NCBI GenBank assembly: GCA_013399695.1
Contig: VXAU01003156.1
Location: 1,562,219-1,626,218 of the forward strand
Length of the DNA stretch: 64,000 nucleotides
Source: Formicarius rufipectus
Taxonomy: Eukaryota; Chordata; Aves; Passeriformes; Formicariidae
Direction of reading: 5' to 3'
The notes below the pieces were generated by a model that was not told the origin of the DNA, did no database searches, and saw nothing but the letters and a program-made list of their open reading frames with translations. This document shows positions 61,701 through 64,000 of the stretch, piece by piece (the first letter of the stretch is position 1; every line of letters starts with the position of its first letter). A program made the translations under genes and the position numbers.

Positions 61701-64000
61701 TCCTTGACTGCGGTGGCACTTTGGTGTCCACTGCTTTGCCCTGCCTTGTTCTCCTCGGGGTACTCTGTGCCATCAGCCTTGGAGCATGGAATCATACAGC
61801 CAACAATGGGGAAATCTGGGGATGATATAAAGCTGTCTGGGATATTGCATGTAAGGATATTATATGACATATAGATATCCTGATGCAAAAGAACATTCCC
61901 AGACTGAAAAAATTAGGAAATGAAACTATATATAATGAAATGTTAGTCATACACATGGCAGAAATCAATCCTAACTTTACACACATCATTAGGGTCTCTG
62001 AGCCACTACCACCTCTTTGCACCTTTATCAGATTAAATCAGCAAAAGGCAAACTTAAACCCAAACAAATCAGGTTCCCTCCTTTAACACTGTCAAGTATG
62101 GAATTATCTGCTACAGGACACTGCAAATACCATAACACTTACAGGGCTTCAAAACTAAGTAAGTATATGAACAGAAATGCCATCTAATGTGCATTATAAA
62201 ACCTGGAATATTGTTTCTGGTTCAGGAAGACCAGAAACTGCTGGAAGCTGGGAGACTATTCAGTGAAAAGTCTAAGTGCATCAGTGGTGTGTTTCCCTGT
62301 TGCCTTAGAGGCCTCAAGCACTGGCCACAGCCAGAGCCAGGGACTGGGCACGACAGACTTGGGCCAACCTCCCACAGCCACTTCTCTGAGTAGTCCTGGG
62401 GAGCAAGCCCAACACTCTGTTCCTTTCTGTTCCCTCCTGAATGTTCCCCCCCTGCCTTCCTGCAGCTCAAGCCTTACTGTAAAGGGCACATGTTCAACAG
62501 GCTGTGGACAAGTTCCAAATGATTTACAAATCCCAACAATAAACACCATTAGCTGCCTCCTCTCCCTTTACATGAGGTTTTGTAAATGTGACTGTAAAGC
62601 CACCATTTCTATTTTGCCTACTTACACAAAGAAGGCAGAGCAATCTCTCATTTTCATTTCCCAATTATCTATTCTGTGAGGCCTGTTAGTAATTATAATA
62701 AGACAGATGCAGCCAAGAACATCTAGTTAATGCATGGATGCAAGTTTTAAACTGGCATTGCTCTCAGTGGGATTTCACAGGCATTGCTCATCCAAGTGGA
62801 GGCACACAGAAAGACCAGACTTACCCTTTCCTTGATGAAGCATCTGTATCAAGTAATTTGAACACTTTTAAATAAATGTTGTTTCACGTAAGATAACCCT
62901 GGGATAGCAAAAGGCATGTTCTTAAAGGAGTAGGTGGAGATGTAGCTGTGCATTTCCTGCTGTTATTAGCACAAGTTGTGTGGTTGAATCTCTGCAGAAT
63001 GCTTGGAAAGTACAGCAGTTAGGACATTTTCCCAGAGGAGCTGCAATAATGGAAGGGCATCTCAAAGCCAGCAGGCCCATTCTGTAAAGACTGAGGGAAT
63101 CAGGTGATGATCAAGTTCCTCCTGAGACATAAAAAAGGCAGAAAACTCTGATTCTCATCACAATAGCTCTAGATCATTTTTTCAGACCAATCTTTAACTC
63201 TGCTTTTAACAGCCAAACCAGAGTTTTGGCACTGAGAAAAGTTTGTCAAGCTAATGAAACCATGCTGACTTGGGCTAAATGACTTTGCTGAGGAGGGGTC
63301 ACAGCAGAGATGTGCACACATTCACTAACTCCCTGTTCCACTCTGCACGAAGATCATCCCAGGGCTCCATGGTCTGAGCCAAGGGGGTTACTCTGCTCCA
63401 TGACAGCCCCTTCAGCAGGCCAGGGAAGGACAACAGGACTACAGTCACTTCTTAGCCCTCTCCTGTGAGGAAGCTCATAAGAAATGGAGGAAAGAAGGAA
63501 CTTGTGCAAGCAATGAAAAGTAATATTTTTGCAAGAAACCCTGGAATTTCTCTTCTGTTTGCTGCAAGAATAACTAGCCTTGTGACATGAATGATTCATG
63601 TCTCCTGTGCTCCAAGCCAGTGCTCTAGCATGGAAAGGCACAATTTGGCACTCATCATTAGGGACTCAGAAGGACCCTTCCAAAGCGTAGGAACAGGAGT
63701 GTGGCAGCCACAGCTGATAGAGACTTCTTCTCATTCTCCAGTGGTCAGAGCTTTTAAGTTAAGAGGCAATATAAAGCATCAAATATCATGAAGTGCCTTT
63801 GAAACTGTTGTAACCTACAACAGTGTGCAGTCATTATCTTAAGTGATACTACCAGGAATTCAAACCAAATGAAAATAATTGTAGCTAGTTAAGCTTTGTC
63901 CTGCTACAAGCCTGCTGCAGGAATACAAAGGATGCACCAAACACATGGTGCAAAAAGGGTCTGACTATGGGTTTATCTGACCCTGTAAACTTTACCTTCC
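58768..64000. other. Unannotated non-coding stretch
   Basis: No gene or repeat is recognised. Frames of 136-174 codons (59733-60257 minus; 61069-61539 plus; 61161-61571 minus) overlap each other or lack any known domain. Composition is ordinary, with a mild GC rise at 61180-61540. Confidence 0.5.

Noticed and set aside
1..64000. CRISPR arrays, operons, tRNA or rRNA genes
   Set aside because: No regularly spaced repeats, no cloverleaf with A/B boxes and no rRNA-like sequence were seen. The repeats show a vertebrate nuclear genome.

Overview
The window looks like non-coding nuclear DNA from a bird, most likely a songbird (passerine). The evidence is the repeats. There are several CR1 LINE 3' ends carrying the sauropsid CR1 tail (ATTCTATGATTCTGTGA type). 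There are also LTRs whose termini and layout match, from memory, solo LTR families common in passerine genomes. CR1 alone would also fit turtles or crocodilians, so 'passerine' rests on the LTRs and is an inference.

I found no protein-coding gene, tRNA, rRNA, CRISPR array or operon. The longest open frames (about 170-217 codons) are not recognisable proteins. They fall in GC-rich or repeat-derived DNA and often overlap an equally long frame on the other strand. The window is best read as intergenic or deep intronic sequence; which gene it belongs to cannot be told from the sequence.

Layout: 1-10.4 kb is unique-looking DNA with a small CpG-bearing GC-rich patch (3.24-3.62 kb) and an old hAT-like fragment (6.86 kb). 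A good 680-bp CR1 3' end lies at 10.42-11.11 kb. The 14.1-22.1 kb interval is an LTR cluster: a well-preserved solo LTR with a perfect 5-bp target duplication (14161-14967), a GC-rich block with three CCAAT boxes and a GC box (15.48-15.86 kb), a second solo LTR of another family in reverse orientation (16784-17526), and a 3' fragment related to that second family in forward orientation (ending 22087). 22.1-31.5 kb is featureless. 31.5-34.7 kb has an old CR1, an assembly gap inside a GGTT repeat and a poly-T tract. A CpG-island-like segment covers about 35.56-36.43 kb, followed by an AT-rich stretch. 37-52 kb carries scattered old repeats (two ancient sauropsid-type fragments and four CR1 pieces). 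58.57-58.77 kb is a 3' LTR fragment related to the 14-kb LTR.

No new biological system is evident. The most useful follow-ups are the CpG island at 35.6-36.4 kb, the CCAAT/GC-box block at 15.5-15.9 kb, and the LTR cluster. All family assignments are from remembered consensus features; no database search was run.
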